A stretch of 64,000 nt of DNA from Clostridium sp. AM58-1XD (GCF_003464085.1 NZ_QSDR01000012.1:58333-122332), one strand, 5' to 3'; positions 27,403-37,142 are shown, numbered from the stretch's first letter. Program-made: numbers and translations. The notes: generated by a model not told the origin, from the sequence alone.

Positions 27403-28542
27403 ATGGAATACAGAGAAATAGGAAAAACAGGGAAACACAGCAGCATTATAGGACTTGGATGTGAACATCTGGATGGAAAGCCATTCGACCAGGTGAAAGA
27501 AACCATCGATGCGGCTCTCGAAAACGGCATCAATATGATGGACGTATTTATGCCGGGAAACGAGGTACGGGAAAATATAGCCAGGGCTCTTGGCAGCCGC
27601 AGGGACAAGGTTATGATACAGGGGCATATCGGCTCTACGGATATCCGGCAGCAGTATGACATATGCCGCGATCTGCCTGTCGTTAAGAAGTATTTCGAAA
27701 ATCTGCTTCGGATTTTTGGCTACATAGACTTTGGAATGATGTTTTTTATTGATTCGGAAGAGGATTACAAGGGCGTTTTTGAAACGGGATTTGCCGATTA
27801 TGTCCAGCAGCTGAAACAGAAAGGGGACATAAAACATATTGGATTCAGCTCTCACAATCCCAATATGGCAATGCGTGTGATCAATACAGGGCTGCCGGAA
27901 ATGATGATGTTCAGTATCAACCTGGCCTTTGACCTTTACCCTGCGGAAACAAACGCTCTGGATGAACTGAACCAGGGATTGGATCGGGAGGCGTTCCGCG
28001 GTTTTGACCCTACAAGAGCGGCCTTATACGCCTTGTGTGAGCAGAAGAATATAGGAATCACAGTCATGAAAACGCTGGGGGCGGGAAAACTGATATCAGC
28101 AGAACATACGCCTTTTGACAAGCCGCTGACAGTACCTCAGTGCGTCCATTACGCCCTGACACGTCCGGCGGTCGCAAGCGTCATGCTGGGCTGCCAAACA
28201 CGCGCAGAAGTACTGGATGCCGTAACATATCTGGATACGAGTGATGAGGAACGGGATTATACAGCTGTCATGAATACGATGCGTAATGATTTTGCCGGAA
28301 ACTGTGTCTACTGCAGCCACTGCCAGCCATGCCCTGCCGGAATAGATATTGCGGCAGTCAATAAATATCTGGATATTGCACGTCTGGACGAGAGCAATGT
28401 TTTGCCGTCCGTCAGATCACATTATTCAGGACTGGCCCATGGAGGAAAAGACTGTATCCGATGTGGGAAATGTGAGAAACGCTGTCCATTCAGCGTTCCA
28501 ATCATAAAGAATATGGCCGACGCCGCAAAAATTTTCGGTTAA
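27403..28542 (+). CDS. Aldo/keto reductase-like protein with C-terminal 2x[4Fe-4S] ferredoxin domain
   Basis: A 379-residue protein. Residues 1-270 follow the aldo/keto reductase barrel (MEYREIGKTGKHSSIIGLGC, HIGFSSHNPNMAMRVINTG, GITVMKTLGAGKL). Residues 295-370 hold two cysteine clusters, CVYCSHCQPCP and CIRCGKCEKRCP, as in clostridial AKR-ferredoxin fusions. The usual catalytic Tyr and Lys of the AKR tetrad are not evident: the stretch after MMDVF reads MPGNEVREN, and the RDKVMIQGHIG strand has His near the expected Lys. It may therefore use electrons by a different route than NADPH-dependent AKRs. GAGGAAAGG precedes the ATG. The phosphodiesterase gene follows after 26 bp. Confidence 0.85.
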   Translation: MEYREIGKTGKHSSIIGLGCEHLDGKPFDQVKETIDAALENGINMMDVFMPGNEVRENIARALGSRRDKVMIQGHIGSTDIRQQYDICRDLPVVKKYFENLLRIFGYIDFGMMFFIDSEEDYKGVFETGFADYVQQLKQKGDIKHIGFSSHNPNMAMRVINTGLPEMMMFSINLAFDLYPAETNALDELNQGLDREAFRGFDPTRAALYALCEQKNIGITVMKTLGAGKLISAEHTPFDKPLTVPQCVHYALTRPAVASVMLGCQTRAEVLDAVTYLDTSDEERDYTAVMNTMRNDFAGNCVYCSHCQPCPAGIDIAAVNKYLDIARLDESNVLPSVRSHYSGLAHGGKDCIRCGKCEKRCPFSVPIIKNMADAAKIFG

Positions 28543-28568
28543 ATTCGGCAGAATGACAGGAGAATCAT

Positions 28569-29039
28569 ATGGGAAGCGGGATTCACAGAATCGGAGTGAT
28601 TTCGGATACTCATGGACTCATCAGAGATGAGGTGAGAGAGCGGTTGAGTACATGTGAGGTGATACTGCATGGCGGCGATTTGAACAGGAAGGATGTATTA
28701 AACGAACTGGAGAAAATCGCCGATGTCCATGCAGTCAGAGGAAATAACGATGGAAAATGGGCAGCTAAGATTCCCGAAAAACTGTGCATGGAATTGTTTG
28801 GACTGAAGCTTTTCATGACCCATGATAAGAAGCAGCTCCCTGACGATCTGACGCCCTATGACCTCGTCATATACGGCCATTCCCATAAGTATGAGGAAAT
28901 AAATGAAAACGGGAAGATCATTCTGAATCCGGGAAGCTGTGGTCCCAGGAGATTTCACCTGCCGGTTACGATGGCGCTGATCGAAGTTTCGGACGAAGAA
29001 TGGAACGTGGAACGAATAGATCTTGCCTGTGACAAATAA
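28569..29039 (+). CDS. YfcE/MJ0936-family metallophosphoesterase
   Basis: A 156-residue calcineurin-like phosphoesterase. The metal-binding motifs are in order: ISDTHG (Asp/His), LHGGDL, VRGNND (GNxD), THDKK and IYGHSHKYEE (GHSH). Members hydrolyse simple phosphodiesters with Mn2+ or similar; the natural substrate is unknown. The final NPGSCGPRRFHLPVTMALIE is typical. It follows the AKR gene closely and ends at a strong terminator. Confidence 0.92.
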   Translation: MGSGIHRIGVISDTHGLIRDEVRERLSTCEVILHGGDLNRKDVLNELEKIADVHAVRGNNDGKWAAKIPEKLCMELFGLKLFMTHDKKQLPDDLTPYDLVIYGHSHKYEEINENGKIILNPGSCGPRRFHLPVTMALIEVSDEEWNVERIDLACDK

Positions 29040-29040
29040 A

Positions 29041-29078
29041 GAGGCGCTGCAATAAATTAAAAAGTATTGCAGCGCCTC
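29041..29078. terminator. Bidirectional terminator after yfcE-like gene
   Basis: GAGGCGCTGCAATA (29041-29054) pairs perfectly with TATTGCAGCGCCTC (29065-29078), followed by TTTTTT. It also lies just downstream of the minus-strand PTS-EAL gene. Confidence 0.92.
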
Positions 29079-29097
29079 TTTTTTGTCGGTGCCTGTA

Positions 29098-31237
29098 TTA
29101 TGAGACAGGAATGCTGCTGTTAAGCTTCGTTTCAGGCTCGTTTACAGGCAGCTTTGTAATATAATCTGCAAATTCCTGGGGAGGCAGGGGTCTGCTGTAA
29201 TAATATCCCTGATAGATATTACAGCCTAAATCCAAAAGAACATCCCTTTGCTCTTTTGTCTCCACAAATTCAGCGATGGTGCGGCAATTCAGCCGATTTG
29301 ACATCTGAACGATTCCAGATACGATTTCTCTGGTGCTTTCATTCACCAGCAGCTGAGATACTAAATGGCCGTCCAGCTTCACCTCATTGAAAAATCCCTC
29401 CTGTAATTGGATAAGAGAATTATGCCCCATACCAAAATCATCCAGGCTGAATTCAATTCCCTGGTTCCGAAGTTGTTCCATCTCTTTTTTCAGATCGTCG
29501 GACAGTTCCATGGCGGCCCGCTCCGTAATCTCCAGTACAAAATGTATCCCCTTTAAATGGTATTTCCTTATGATTGCGAGCACATTGACAAAGAAACCGT
29601 CATCGATAATCTGCTTCGATGAAATGTTGACGGAAAGGCGGACGTCGCTTCCGATGGATTTCTGCATGTTCTGCGCATCCAGGCAGGCCAGGTCAATCAG
29701 ATAATAGCCCAGTTCGTTTAGCAAACCGTTTTCATAGGCCAGCTGGATCAAAACAGGAGGAGCTATATATCCGGTCACAGGATGGTTCCAGCGCAGTAGG
29801 GCCTCCATACCGTGCAGCTGGCCGCGGCTGGATATCTGTGCCTGATAAAACAGCTGAATCTGGCCGCGCTTGATGGCATTGCTTAAGTCCAGGGAAAGGG
29901 TTTTGGCATAGTAATAACATGGATATTTGTTGCTGAGATAAACAGGGGTGGTGCCGTGGCGTTCTCCAGAGGCATATCCCGTTCCATTTGACGTACTGCC
30001 TGCTTGAAGTTACTGGTTTCCTGCTGTTCACTGCGCCTGATAAATGGGATATAGATCACAATGCCAATGACCAGATTGACCAGCTGCAGAAGGCTACCTG
30101 TAATGGAACCGGTGGCCTGGTATCCGCTGAGCAGAACGGGAACGGTCCATTCGACAGACTGTGTAACGGCAGGAACGAGGCCTGCCTTAATCGCAAGAGC
30201 GCTGGTAAATGTCAGTATGACAGGAGTCAGGATAAATGGGATGATCATCGTGAGATTGAATATAATCGGAAAACCAAATACTGCAATTTCACTGATATTA
30301 AACAGCGCGGACGGCAGTGCCACATAAGAAATTTTCCGGTTATGGCTCTGTTTTGAGGCTATACAAAGTGCGAGAACAAAACTTAAAGCAGTTCCGCAGC
30401 CGCCCAAGAATACAAAGGTGTCCAGAAAGGTTTTTGAAAAAATTTCCGTAGGCATTTGCCCGGCCATAATCAGAGTCTGGTTAATTTCCACATTCTGCTC
30501 AAACAGCTGCCTCGATACGGCTTCCAGCGTATTTGTTCCGTGAATTCCCATAAACCACAGGAGATGGGTAATCACTACGTAGAGTAAAATACCCAGGAGG
30601 TTTCCACTGATCTTATTGAACAGTCTCAAGAACATGTAGGAACCAAAATTTGTAATATTACTGTTTCCCCATGCCATACGGATCAGATAACCGGCAGCGG
30701 CAAACAATATGGTAATGATAATCGTTGGAATCAGGCTTTGAATCGAAATGTTAAACAGATAGTCAGCGCCTGTCGTATGCAGCCTTTCAAAACGCCGCCC
30801 GATCTGCAGCGTCTTTTGAAACAGGACACAGGACAGCATTGTGATAATCATAGCCGTAAATACCCATTCCGCATCGAAAATATAGTCGCTTTGATTTTCA
30901 ATGCCGCCGCAGAAGGCCAGATAGGAACAGACGGCCACAATTGGATACAGCAGAAACTGATCCGTTTCCGTCAGCTGTCCATAAGAAATGCTGATCGTAA
31001 TTGTGAGTACCAGGCGAGAGAGCCAAGGCTGATCTGATACATAGTGCCAAGAACTGCAGGAAGCGCCCCGTTCAGCCAGGTACCGATAAAATCCTGGTAG
31101 CAGGCAAGAGGAAAATTCGTAATCAGCAGAGAAAAAGATCCCATGATCAGAAATGGGATGGCCAGTGTCAGGCCGTGCCGCACGGATTGAGCATAGATAG
31201 AATTTTGCAGGCGTGACATTATTTGACGCAGACTCAT
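29098..31237 (-). CDS. PTS EIIC permease fused to EAL c-di-GMP phosphodiesterase domain (two frameshifts)
   Basis: About 713 residues when two missing bases are restored. Residues 1-420 form a lactose/cellobiose-type EIIC with about ten helices and the substrate-loop motif WFMGIHGTN. After a short linker, residues 470-700 form an EAL domain: MEALLRW (EAL), LSVNISSKQ (Asn), EITER (Glu), DDFGMGHNSL (two Asp), EVKLDGHLV (Lys) and AEFVETKEQ (Glu), so all usual metal/catalytic residues are kept. Frame breaks lie near 31012 (GCCTGG for GCCCTGG) and 29971 (ATGCCTCTGG for ATGCCCTCTGG); correction gives AL VLTITISISYGQL and MPSGERHGTTPVYL across the joins. AAGGAG precedes ATG 31237. There is no EIIA or EIIB gene nearby, so the EIIC part may sense rather than transport. 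Confidence 0.85.
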
Positions 31238-31442
31238 AATAACTCCTTAATATGGAAAATAACGGAAAAAATAATTTGTGGTTTCATTCTATGTTCTCAT
31301 TATATATGAAATATGATAATAAGTCATGCTATTTGTTGAATTGTGCAAATATTTATATCTGGTTCTGTTTTTGAAGGCACCCTTCGTTTTCGTGTTCATA
31401 TAGTATACGAAGATGCGAACATTGTGGAATGCGGGAGTGAAC

Positions 31443-32348
31443 ATGAAATATGGATTGGCGCTTGCCGGCGGCGGTACAAGAGGAGCGGCTCACGCAGGGG
31501 TCCTGCTTGCTCTGGAAGAAGAAAAAATGCTTCCTGATTTTATCGCAGGGACCAGTGCAGGCAGTATTGCGGCAGGGTGTTTTGCCTCGGGAATGAGAGC
31601 GGAGGCCTTGTGCGATTTTGTACATCATATGGCAGTCCATGGAAAAGAATATCTGGATCCTGACATTAAGGAACTTGTACGTCTGATTCCCCAGACCATT
31701 CGAGGAGATAAAACCGGACTGTCCGGTTTATTGAAAGGGGAACGCCTGAAACACTATTTTTGTAAAATTACAAGGAATCAACGTCTGGAAGACATTAAAA
31801 TGGATCTTCTTATTCCTGCTGTCGATCTGATCAGCGGGGATACGATCTGCTTTACCAACCGGATTGGGAGGGCAGAAACAGAAGGAAAGGAAAAACGCTC
31901 AAAGCCTGCGCATATGGTAAAAAATCAGCGGATCCGGTGGGTGGCAGAAGGCAGACTCTGTGATATTATGATGGCCAGCAGCAGCGTACCAGGCGTCTTC
32001 CGGCCTGTGCATCTGAATCACTGCTGTCTGGTAGACGGAGGAGTGGTAGACAATCTTCCTGTTGATCTGATGAAGGCGGTCGGCGCCAGAAAGGTGGTGG
32101 CAGTGGATATTGGCTCAGACTATGAAATGCCGGAAGACGATACGATTTTCGAAATCCTTTCGCATTCCTTTTCACTCATGAGCAGCAGCCTGAAAGACTG
32201 CAGAACGCGGGGAGAAGATGTATTGTTAAAACCGGAACTCACAAAAAAAGCCGGTCTTCTTACATTTGATAAAATGGAGGAATGTATGGAAGAGGCATAC
32301 CATTATACAAAAAAGAATATAGGACTGGTACAAAGAGCGGTTTTATGA
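31443..32348 (+). CDS. Patatin-like phospholipase
   Basis: A 301-residue patatin-family acyl hydrolase. The oxyanion loop GGGTRG (residues 9-14), nucleophile Ser38 in GTSAGS, and the Asp of VDGGVVDN at about residue 198 make the catalytic dyad. No signal peptide is seen, so it probably works in the cytoplasm or at the inner membrane on phospholipids or neutral lipids. ATG 31443 has GGGAG five bases before it; an ATG 30 bases upstream gives an unneeded extension. It is divergent from the PTS-EAL gene. Confidence 0.92.
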   Translation: MKYGLALAGGGTRGAAHAGVLLALEEEKMLPDFIAGTSAGSIAAGCFASGMRAEALCDFVHHMAVHGKEYLDPDIKELVRLIPQTIRGDKTGLSGLLKGERLKHYFCKITRNQRLEDIKMDLLIPAVDLISGDTICFTNRIGRAETEGKEKRSKPAHMVKNQRIRWVAEGRLCDIMMASSSVPGVFRPVHLNHCCLVDGGVVDNLPVDLMKAVGARKVVAVDIGSDYEMPEDDTIFEILSHSFSLMSSSLKDCRTRGEDVLLKPELTKKAGLLTFDKMEECMEEAYHYTKKNIGLVQRAVL

Positions 32349-32509
32349 CACGTGCGGTGGCGGTTCCTTTTTTTGACCGCTGTAATCGTGTGCATAATGA
32401 AAGATCTGATTCTGACAATCAGCCGTCTGATCTGGCATAGCGGTTTCATCTGTGATATAATTTAGAAAAATGAAACTTACAGATTAATAAACAGGAATGG
32501 AGCGTATCG

Positions 32510-33847
32510 ATGAATCAGATAAAGAAATATGCTGTGCGGATGATTTTTTCTATTATAATTTTTCTTACGGCAAACATTCCGATATTGACAGTCAGCTACA
32601 TACAGCCGTGGTGGTCTCTTCCCTTAATCATTGGATTTTTGCTGATTAATATCATTCCATCTGCATACAGCAGAAGGCTGCCTCAGAAAAGGCTGAGAAT
32701 CTGTGCGGAAGGCTGTGAACTATTAATTCTGTTTCTGATTTCAGCAGCGGCATCGGTAGTATTTTTGCTTATGATGATACCGGTACTGTTCCCCTCAGAT
32801 AAAATGACCTGGTTTATCGGCCTTATGACTGTTATTCTGGCAGAAGCAGCTGTATTCTGGAACGGGATCATACGGGTTTACTGCACGTCGGCCCAGATCG
32901 GAGTAAAATGGAGGGCGATCGGAATTATCTGTGGATGGATTCCGATTGCAAACCTTCTGGCGCTGTCGAAAATAATACGGCTGGCGTGGAATGAGACGGA
33001 GTTTGAAGCCTATAGAATCCGCCTGAATGAATCCAGAAGAGAAGAGGAAATCTGTAATACAAAATATCCGATTCTCATGGTCCACGGCGTATTTTTCAGA
33101 GATTTTAAATACTTTAACTACTGGGGACGTATTCCGAAAGAACTGGAACAGAACGGAGCCAGAATTTATTACGGAAATCATCAGTCCGCGTCGTCCGTAA
33201 AGGACAGTGCAAGAGAACTGTCAGAACGGATCAGGCAGATTGTGAGAGAAGAGGGCGTTGAAAAAGTGAATGTGATTGCACACTCCAAAGGGGGGCTGGA
33301 CTGCAGATATGCCATCCGTATGCTCGGAATGGATTCCTATGTCGCAACTCTTACTACAGTGAATACCCCTCACAGAGGCTGTGTATTTGCAGACTATCTG
33401 CTGACGAAGGTGCCCCAGGCTCTCAAAGAAAAAGTGGCTGAAGGATACAATGCCACATTGAGAAAGATGGGCGACGAAAATCCGGATTTTATTGCAGCGG
33501 TGAGCGATTTGAGGGCGTCTGTATGCAGGGAGTTCAACGAATATGTTCTGGATTGTCCGGACGTTTATTATCAGAGTGTGGGATCTAAGCTGAACGTAGC
33601 ATCCAGCGGTCGTTTTCCACTTAACTTCTCCTATCAGCTCGTAAAGTATTTCGACGGTGCCAATGACGGGCTTGTGGCTGAAAATTCCTTTCCGTGGGGA
33701 GAGAATTTTACATTTTTGACCACGAAAGGCCGGAGGGGCATTTCGCATGGGGACATGATCGATCTGAACCGGGAAAACATCAGCGATTTTGATGTAAGGG
33801 AATTTTATATCGGTCTTGTAAGCGGGCTGAAAAAGATGGGGTACTGA
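32510..33847 (+). CDS. Membrane-anchored alpha/beta-hydrolase (lipase/esterase)
   Basis: A 445-residue protein. The first 165 residues carry four to five hydrophobic helices. The remainder is an alpha/beta-hydrolase of the triacylglycerol lipase type: YPILMVHGVFFRDF, nucleophile Ser in VIAHSKGGLDCRYAIRMLG (about residue 258), TTVNTPHRGCVFADYL, an acidic residue in FDGANDGLVAENSFPW and His in RRGISHGDMIDLNR. The membrane-helix-plus-lipase layout is uncommon; the active site is expected on the side where the C-terminal domain faces. It lies next to the patatin gene but 160 bp apart. Confidence 0.85.
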   Translation: MNQIKKYAVRMIFSIIIFLTANIPILTVSYIQPWWSLPLIIGFLLINIIPSAYSRRLPQKRLRICAEGCELLILFLISAAASVVFLLMMIPVLFPSDKMTWFIGLMTVILAEAAVFWNGIIRVYCTSAQIGVKWRAIGIICGWIPIANLLALSKIIRLAWNETEFEAYRIRLNESRREEEICNTKYPILMVHGVFFRDFKYFNYWGRIPKELEQNGARIYYGNHQSASSVKDSARELSERIRQIVREEGVEKVNVIAHSKGGLDCRYAIRMLGMDSYVATLTTVNTPHRGCVFADYLLTKVPQALKEKVAEGYNATLRKMGDENPDFIAAVSDLRASVCREFNEYVLDCPDVYYQSVGSKLNVASSGRFPLNFSYQLVKYFDGANDGLVAENSFPWGENFTFLTTKGRRGISHGDMIDLNRENISDFDVREFYIGLVSGLKKMGY

Positions 33848-33887
33848 GGGGAAAAACGAAAAAACTTGTAAAGGACAGGCTGAGGTT

Positions 33888-34721
33888 ATGATTTCTTTTC
33901 ACAAAATATACCGGCCGCTGACATCGCGGCCGTTCCTGCGCAGCTCTGCGTACACGGAATATGCTCCATGTGAAGCATTGAAACCATATATAGTCTGTTT
34001 CTGGGGGATGGAACGGACAAAAGAAGGAACGGCAGACCAGGAGGTGCTGGTAATTCCGGATACCAGCGTAGATGTTATTATTGAGATCAATCATACGAAA
34101 CAGAGTATTTCAAGCCGTATATGCGGAATCCAGGACCATTCCTTTCTCGTAGGCAGGAGAAGCGGCAATGATGTGGTATCCAGCTTTGCAGTCCGGTTCC
34201 ATTTCTGGGCAGTCCGGTTATTTATCAATATGAATATGAAAGAAATCTATAATCAGATGATGGATTTTTCCATGATTGAGACGGGCTGGTCCTCCTGTAT
34301 GGAAACATTCGCCGGCCTGGAGTCCATAAGAGAGAAAATTGTATGGATGGAAAATTATCTGCTTGGTCACTTGGACAGCAGCCGGTACAATTCCAACCTG
34401 TACAATTCCGTACAGCAGATACTGGCTTCATCCGGCCGGACGTCCGTCAAGGAGATTTGTGAATACAGCTGTATCAGCCAGAGGCAGATGGAACGGATTT
34501 TTCAGCAGGAGACAGGCGCTTCCATAAAACGCATGGCAAATATGGTACGATATCAGAATGTGTGGAAAGATATTGTTGAGCAGAAATCATTTGCAGTGCA
34601 GGATGCGGTTTACCGCTACGGATATTCCGACCAGTCCCATCTGCTGAACGAATTTAAACGTTTTCATGGCGTATCTCCTGACCAGGCCAGAAAGATTGCG
34701 GCAGCCAGCATCGGTAAATGA
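33888..34721 (+). CDS. AraC-family transcriptional regulator
   Basis: A 277-residue regulator. The N-terminal DUF6597-like sensor part contains ALKPYIVCFWGMER and VLVIPDTSVDVIIEI, which often binds a small ligand. The C-terminal 100 residues are the two helix-turn-helix AraC domain: VKEICEYSCISQRQMERIFQ and AVQDAVYRYGYSDQSHLLNE with FKRFHGVSPDQARK. It starts 41 bp after the lipase gene, and the next gene starts 89 bp downstream. Regulation of the flanking lipase or of the alpha-toroid gene is possible, but nothing in the sequence proves it. Confidence 0.88.
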   Translation: MISFHKIYRPLTSRPFLRSSAYTEYAPCEALKPYIVCFWGMERTKEGTADQEVLVIPDTSVDVIIEINHTKQSISSRICGIQDHSFLVGRRSGNDVVSSFAVRFHFWAVRLFINMNMKEIYNQMMDFSMIETGWSSCMETFAGLESIREKIVWMENYLLGHLDSSRYNSNLYNSVQQILASSGRTSVKEICEYSCISQRQMERIFQQETGASIKRMANMVRYQNVWKDIVEQKSFAVQDAVYRYGYSDQSHLLNEFKRFHGVSPDQARKIAAASIGK

Positions 34722-34809
34722 AGCTGGATGTCGTTTTTTTCCAATACAGACGGCCGTTTTTTCCTGTACAATATTTATGGAGAAAATTTTTAAAATACAG
34801 GAGGACAAG

Positions 34810-35748
34810 ATGAAACGACTGGGCACAAAAGCATATGATGAAATCAGAGCATGGATCTACCGCAACGCCAGACCGCTGGAACTGGCGCTGTGGCAGTTTT
34901 ATTTTGAAGAAGGAAGTGCAGAAAAGGCTGCGGAAATATTAAAATTTTATCAGAATGAGGACGGGGGATTCGGCAATGGAATCGAACCGGACTGCTGGAA
35001 TCCGGAGTCAACTCCGTATGCGACGATGAATGCCGCAGGCATTCTGAGAGAAATCGGTATGTCGGGAACCGGTTGTCAGATGGAACAGGAAATATTCCGT
35101 TATCTGGAAAGCGATGCGCACTGTACGGAAGACGGGTGGCTTTTTGCGGTACCGTCCAACGACGGATATCCACGGGCGCCGTGGTGGAGTTATGACGAAA
35201 AGGTAAATGAAGTCCAGAGCATGGGAGTAACGGCAGGACTGTGCGCGTATATTTTGAGATATGGAAGCAGGAATTCAAAGGTATTTAACAAAGCATGCCG
35301 CTATGCAGAAAAGGTACTGGACCGCGCAAAGCGTACGGAAGATTTTGGAGAAATGGGCGTGGGAGGCTTAAATATGCTGATTCATGTAATTGAAGAAAGC
35401 GGATTGTCGGATCGTTTCGACTGCCAAGGCCTGAAAGCCAGAACGCTGGAGCTGGCAAACTGTGCAATTGAGCGTGATCAGGAAAAATGGGCCTTTTACA
35501 CGGTAAGGCCTTCCGAGGTCATCCCTTCTTTAGACAGCCCTTTATACCATGGCAATGAGGAAATAGTGGAAAAAGAACTGGATTATCTGATCGATACGAG
35601 AAATCCAGGCGGCGTATGGAATATTACCTGGACCTGGTTCCAGATGTGCGAACCATATGCGAAAGAATTTGCCGTCAGTGAAAACTGGTGGAAGGCCGAG
35701 AAAGCCATTGAAAAAATGCGCTTTTTAAGGAATTTTGACAGACTGTAA
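34810..35748 (+). CDS. Alpha/alpha-toroid protein, prenyltransferase/squalene-cyclase-like repeats
   Basis: A 312-residue soluble protein with no signal peptide. The motif NEDGGFGNGIEPDCW resembles the QW-type (Q-x-x-DGG-x-G) repeat of terpene cyclases and protein prenyltransferase beta subunits. Other Trp-rich helices (DGWLFAVPSNDGYPRAPWW and NPGGVWNITWTWFQ) support an alpha/alpha barrel. I know no characterised function; such genes are common singletons in Clostridia. AGGAGG precedes ATG 34810; 48 codons upstream in frame belong to the AraC 3' region. Confidence 0.7.
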   Translation: MKRLGTKAYDEIRAWIYRNARPLELALWQFYFEEGSAEKAAEILKFYQNEDGGFGNGIEPDCWNPESTPYATMNAAGILREIGMSGTGCQMEQEIFRYLESDAHCTEDGWLFAVPSNDGYPRAPWWSYDEKVNEVQSMGVTAGLCAYILRYGSRNSKVFNKACRYAEKVLDRAKRTEDFGEMGVGGLNMLIHVIEESGLSDRFDCQGLKARTLELANCAIERDQEKWAFYTVRPSEVIPSLDSPLYHGNEEIVEKELDYLIDTRNPGGVWNITWTWFQMCEPYAKEFAVSENWWKAEKAIEKMRFLRNFDRL

Positions 35749-35879
35749 GAAACTGTAACGTTCGTCAGAAGGATTTTTCCATGAAAGATAAGGCTTTCGG
35801 CAGGACAAATGACAATTTATGTGGTATCCTTTAGTCATTGGATTGTGGGAGTGTGATGAGGCGCAGGAGGGCTGAAGGT

Positions 35880-36314
35880 ATGACGCTGATTATTATTATA
35901 ATCTGTATCGTAATGATCGTTGTCTTTGCTTTGAGAGTGCGGGAGGCCGCCAATCTTACAGAAGAGATTGAAAAAGCACGGAAAGAATATCATGGAACGG
36001 CAGAGGCGAAGGTATTGGAAGTTGAGACGAGGCGCCTTATGCGAACGGTTTATTATTATCCTTTATTCCTGTATGAAGCAGAAGACAGGCCATATGGAGA
36101 GAGCAGTACGATCTTCAGCATAAGAAAAGATGATTTTAAACAGGGGAGCAAAATAGAGGTGCGGTATGATGAAAACAGACCGTCGTCGTTTATGATCATT
36201 CCGGATGAAGGATTGTATCAGATGGCAAAAGATGAAAAAAGCAGCAATTATATAGCCATTATTATGGCCGTTGTGATCATGCTGCTATCCATTTTTCAGG
36301 CCGTATCCGTCTGA
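35880..36314 (+). CDS. DUF3592-like membrane protein
   Basis: A 144-residue protein with one helix at each end (about 2-20 and 120-140) and a soluble beta-rich middle. The middle has AEAKVLEVETRRLMRTVYYY, then GSKIEVRYDENRPSSFMI, the Y-x-P-x-x-P-x pattern typical of DUF3592 domains. The role is unknown. AGGAGGG eight bases before ATG 35880 sets the start; two other ATGs lie upstream in frame. It is a single gene followed by a terminator. Confidence 0.7.
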   Translation: MTLIIIIICIVMIVVFALRVREAANLTEEIEKARKEYHGTAEAKVLEVETRRLMRTVYYYPLFLYEAEDRPYGESSTIFSIRKDDFKQGSKIEVRYDENRPSSFMIIPDEGLYQMAKDEKSSNYIAIIMAVVIMLLSIFQAVSV

Positions 36315-36356
36315 AACTTACGATAGGAGACAGAGCGTCAGAAAAAACAGGATGAG

Positions 36357-36392
36357 GGAAGACTCAAAAGCTTATATGGCTTTAGGTCTTCC
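36357..36392 (+). terminator. Terminator after the DUF3592-like gene
   Basis: GGAAGACTCAAAAGC (36357-36371) pairs with GCTTTAGGTCTTCC (36379-36392), with small bulges, followed by TTTTTT. Confidence 0.8.
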
Positions 36393-36449
36393 TTTTTTAA
36401 TGGAGAGCAGATATAATAGGTCTATTAGACGCTAAGGAACGATAATGAT

Positions 36450-37061
36450 ATGGATACTATGACGGAGACCGCTGGAACAGGCGGAGAGAAAAGAGCTGTT
36501 TTATACGATAAAGATATCAGAGAGCCGTTATTTGATTATCTGGAAGAACGGTTTGGAAAAACCAGAATTTTTGAAGAGAAAATGATAGGCAGATCCAGGG
36601 CGGATATCCTGATGCTGACAGAGAGCCAGTTTGTAGGGCTGGAAATCAAAAGCGATGCCGATACTTATGAACGGCTGAAAAGGCAGGTCCGTGATTATGA
36701 CAAGTATTGCGACGTAAATTACGTAACGGTGGGGAAATCCCATGAAAAACATGTGGAAAAGCATGTTCCGGACTACTGGGGAATCCTGCTGGTGTCCTTA
36801 AGGGACGGCAGGATTGTAATTGAAGAAAAAAGAGAAGCGAAACGGAATCCGAAAGTTAAAAAGGAGCGGCAGATTACCTTTATATGGAGGCCGGAACTGC
36901 AGCATCTTCTGGAAATCAACCACCTGCCGAAGTATAAACAGAAAAGCAAGAAATTTGTTCAGCAGAAGCTGATGGAAAAGATGGATTGGGAGACGTTAAA
37001 GCTCCAGATGTGCGAGGAACTGTTTGAGAGGGATTATACGATCGCTTTCTCTCAGCTATAA
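36450..37061 (+). CDS. sce7726-family protein (PD-(D/E)XK nuclease-like)
   Basis: A 203-residue soluble protein. The core RADILMLTESQFVGLEIKSD, then ADTYERLKRQVRDYDKYCD matches the sce7726 family, in which Asp of RADI and Glu/Lys of LEIKS form a PD-(D/E)XK-type active site. A Lys-rich C-terminal third follows. The function is not established; such folds are found in restriction, repair and phage defence proteins. AAGGAA precedes the ATG. No methylase or helicase is near, and the next gene is a pentapeptide-repeat protein. Confidence 0.75.
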   Translation: MDTMTETAGTGGEKRAVLYDKDIREPLFDYLEERFGKTRIFEEKMIGRSRADILMLTESQFVGLEIKSDADTYERLKRQVRDYDKYCDVNYVTVGKSHEKHVEKHVPDYWGILLVSLRDGRIVIEEKREAKRNPKVKKERQITFIWRPELQHLLEINHLPKYKQKSKKFVQQKLMEKMDWETLKLQMCEELFERDYTIAFSQL

Positions 37062-37142
37062 TGTCTCCGTCAAAACGGAGTGCTCGGATTTCTGCAGCAG
37101 ACGCGGAAACAAAATCGATAGAAATAGCAGGAGGAAAGGGCT

